A DNA stretch of 24,637 nt from Motiliproteus sp036960405. GTDB lineage: Bacteria > Pseudomonadota > Gammaproteobacteria > Pseudomonadales > Balneatricaceae. This document shows, piece by piece, positions 23,231 through 24,637 of the stretch. The DNA lies in assembly GCA_036960405.1 (NCBI GenBank), contig JBALWS010000063.1, positions 1-24,637 on the forward strand, written 5' to 3'. Position numbers and translations under genes: made by a program. Positions within the stretch are counted from its first letter, which is position 1, and each line of letters begins with the position of its first letter. The notes under the pieces were generated by a model. The model saw nothing but the letters and a program-made list of their open reading frames with translations, made no database searches and was not told the origin of the DNA.

Positions 23231-24511
23231 ATGAGCACCGATCAACCCTCAACTCCTGAGTTAAACGCCAACGCAGCCGATCTGGCTAGGCGTGAGCGCG
23301 AGTTGGCGGAGGCGTTTGCGCAGTTCAATCAGATGTCGGATCAGTTGTCGCAGTCATATACCGAGCTGGAGCAGCAGGTTGAACTGCTTAATAGCCAACT
23401 CGAGCAGCAGGCGCAGGAGCGCGAGCGCGAGCTGGCCGATAAAGAGCGCATCACCCTGCGGTTGGAAAATCTGCTTCAGCTACTGCCGGGCGGAGTGATC
23501 GTATTGGATCAGCATGGTCACGTGCAGGAGTGCAATGCCGCCTCGATTGAGTTACTGGGCGAGCCGCTGAAAGGCGAGGCCTGGGGTGAAGTGATCGAGC
23601 GTAGCTTCGCCCCTCGCGTAGATGATGGTCATGAAGTGTCGCTCAAGAGTGGCCGACGGGTGAGCTTGGCGACCCGCTCGCTGGAAGGCGAGCCGGGACA
23701 GATTATCTTGCTGACAGACCAAACCGAAACCCGCGAGCTGCAGGCTCGGCTTGGGCATTTCCAGCGGTTGTCGTTTATGGGCAAGATGATGGCATCGCTG
23801 GCGCATCAGATCCGCACACCGTTGTCAGCAGCGATGCTATATAGCTCTCATCTGACTAAGCCTGAATTGAGGCCGGATCAGCGGATAAAATTTGCCAATA
23901 AAGTGCGCGGTCGTCTGAACTCGCTAGAGGAGCAGGTTCGGGATATGTTGGTGTTCGCCCGCGGTGAAACCAAGCTTACCGACCTGGTGACCAGCGAGCA
24001 GCTGTTTAGCGCCGTTGAGGACGCTCTGGACGTCCCGCTGACACATGCCGACGCCGATGCCGATTGTGCCAACGGTTCGCCGGGCATGCTGCTGTTGTGC
24101 AATCAGGAGGCGCTGGTCGGGGCGCTGATGAATCTGATCAATAATGCGTTGCAGGCCGGGGCGCAGGAGCTGGTGGTGCGCTCGGTGCTGGTCGATGAAA
24201 GTTGTTTGAGGCTGCAAGTCGAGGATACCGGCGCAGGTATGAATCCGCAGCAGTTGCAGCAATCGTTGGAGCCCTTTTATAGCACCAAGTCCCAGGGGAC
24301 AGGGCTGGGGCTGGCGGTGGCGCAAGTGGTGGCGCGGGCGCACCATGGTGAGTTTTTTATCAACTCGGTTGAAGGCCAGGGAACGGTTGCCGGGTTTAAA
24401 TTGCCGTATAAAGATCCGGCGGTGCTGGTGGCCGCTTCTCAAAATAATCTAAACGATGGCGCGGAGAATTCGCGCGATAACTCAATCGATCAGGAATGCC
24501 CCGATGACTAA
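23231..24511 (+). CDS. fleS: Flagellar sensor histidine kinase FleS/FlrB
   Basis: A 426-residue soluble histidine kinase. Order: an N-terminal coiled coil (about 15-75, rich in Glu, Gln and Arg), a PAS domain (about 76-165, LLQLLPGGVIVLDQHGHVQE), a HisKA domain with His192 in SLAHQIRTPLSAAM, and a HATPase domain with the N-box NLINNALQAG, DTGAGM and GTGLGLAVAQVVA. There is no membrane segment, as usual for FleS, so it senses a cytoplasmic cue. It phosphorylates the FleR-type regulator encoded next, whose ATG overlaps its stop region (ATGACTAA). The C-terminal 30 residues are polar and variable. Together with fleQ and fleR this is the class II/III flagellar gene switch of polar-flagellated gammaproteobacteria. 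Confidence 0.92.
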   Translation: MSTDQPSTPELNANAADLARRERELAEAFAQFNQMSDQLSQSYTELEQQVELLNSQLEQQAQERERELADKERITLRLENLLQLLPGGVIVLDQHGHVQECNAASIELLGEPLKGEAWGEVIERSFAPRVDDGHEVSLKSGRRVSLATRSLEGEPGQIILLTDQTETRELQARLGHFQRLSFMGKMMASLAHQIRTPLSAAMLYSSHLTKPELRPDQRIKFANKVRGRLNSLEEQVRDMLVFARGETKLTDLVTSEQLFSAVEDALDVPLTHADADADCANGSPGMLLLCNQEALVGALMNLINNALQAGAQELVVRSVLVDESCLRLQVEDTGAGMNPQQLQQSLEPFYSTKSQGTGLGLAVAQVVARAHHGEFFINSVEGQGTVAGFKLPYKDPAVLVAASQNNLNDGAENSRDNSIDQECPDD

Positions 24512-24637
24512 AGCTTGCGTGCTGGTCGTAGAAGACGATGCCGAACTGCGTGAAGCGCTGTGCGATACCCTCGATCTGGCTGGTTATAGCTTTCGGGAGG
24601 CGGACTCCGGCGAGGCGGCGTTGGCGCTACTGCAGGC
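24504..24637 (+). CDS. fleR: Flagellar response regulator FleR/FlrC, N-terminal part cut by the window edge
   Basis: The frame begins with ATG at 24504, overlapping the fleS end by 8 bases, and continues off the window. The 44 visible residues (MTKACVLVVEDDAELREALC then DTLDLAGYSFREADSGEAAL) are the start of a normal receiver domain with the acidic pair Glu10-Asp11-Asp12. By position after fleQ-fleS it should be a sigma54-dependent FleR/FlrC activator, but its AAA+ part is not in view. Confidence 0.85.
   Translation, partial: MTKACVLVVEDDAELREALCDTLDLAGYSFREADSGEAALALLQ

Noticed and set aside
1..24637. tRNA, rRNA, CRISPR arrays or prophage genes
   Set aside because: No cloverleaf, rRNA-like sequence, regularly spaced repeats or phage structural genes were seen on reading.

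Overview
The window reads as a chromosomal piece of a motile, facultatively anaerobic, probably gammaproteobacterial degrader of aromatic compounds. The proteobacterial signs are a complete rnfABCDGE operon followed by rnfH, a phasin, and a FleQ/FleS/FleR-type flagellar regulator set at the right end. The metabolic signs are a three-subunit molybdenum oxidoreductase resembling phenylacetyl-CoA:acceptor oxidoreductase (PadBCD), an FdhD sulfurtransferase, a 2-oxoacid:ferredoxin oxidoreductase (KorAB), PaaY and two hotdog acyl-CoA thioesterases. No rRNA, tRNA or CRISPR array was seen.

Layout. (1) 78-3079: thioesterase, thiol peroxidase, MarR regulator and PaaY on the minus strand, then, divergent from paaY, a second thioesterase and an adrenodoxin-reductase-like ferredoxin-NADP reductase (to 4517). 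(2) 4518-6248: a scar zone holding the C-terminal end of an EamA/DMT transporter cut at an IS3-like remnant, an intact phasin gene with promoter and strong terminator, and a relic in which a glutathione S-transferase tail runs into a SigZ-type sigma factor tail containing an in-frame TAG. (3) 6249-12059, minus strand: a ferritin-like/rubrerythrin protein, then the fdhD-padB-padC-padD operon ending at a clear terminator. (4) 12240-18339, minus strand: an unrecognised helical protein followed by rnfA, B, C, D, G, E and H, mostly overlapping by 4 nt. (5) 18598-21185, plus strand: korA-korB with a promoter and a terminator. (6) 21354-21642: an AT-rich frameshifted small-ORF relic ending in an integron attC-like half site. 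(7) 21755-24637, plus strand: fleQ, fleS and the start of fleR.

How the genes may work together (inference): PadBCD would oxidise phenylacetyl-CoA to phenylglyoxylate at the inner face of the membrane and pass electrons to quinone; FdhD would sulfurate its molybdenum cofactor. Downstream benzoyl-CoA reduction needs low-potential ferredoxin, which KorAB (from 2-oxoglutarate) and Rnf (from NADH, driven by the ion gradient) can supply. Thioesterases and PaaY would release CoA from stalled aromatic thioesters; thiol peroxidase and the rubrerythrin-like protein would guard oxygen-sensitive Fe-S enzymes. The benzoyl-CoA reductase, phenylglyoxylate dehydrogenase and ferredoxin genes are not in the window. 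The most open items are the unknown gene at the head of the rnf operon, the inverted repeat over the fdhD-pad promoter, and the several gene relics.
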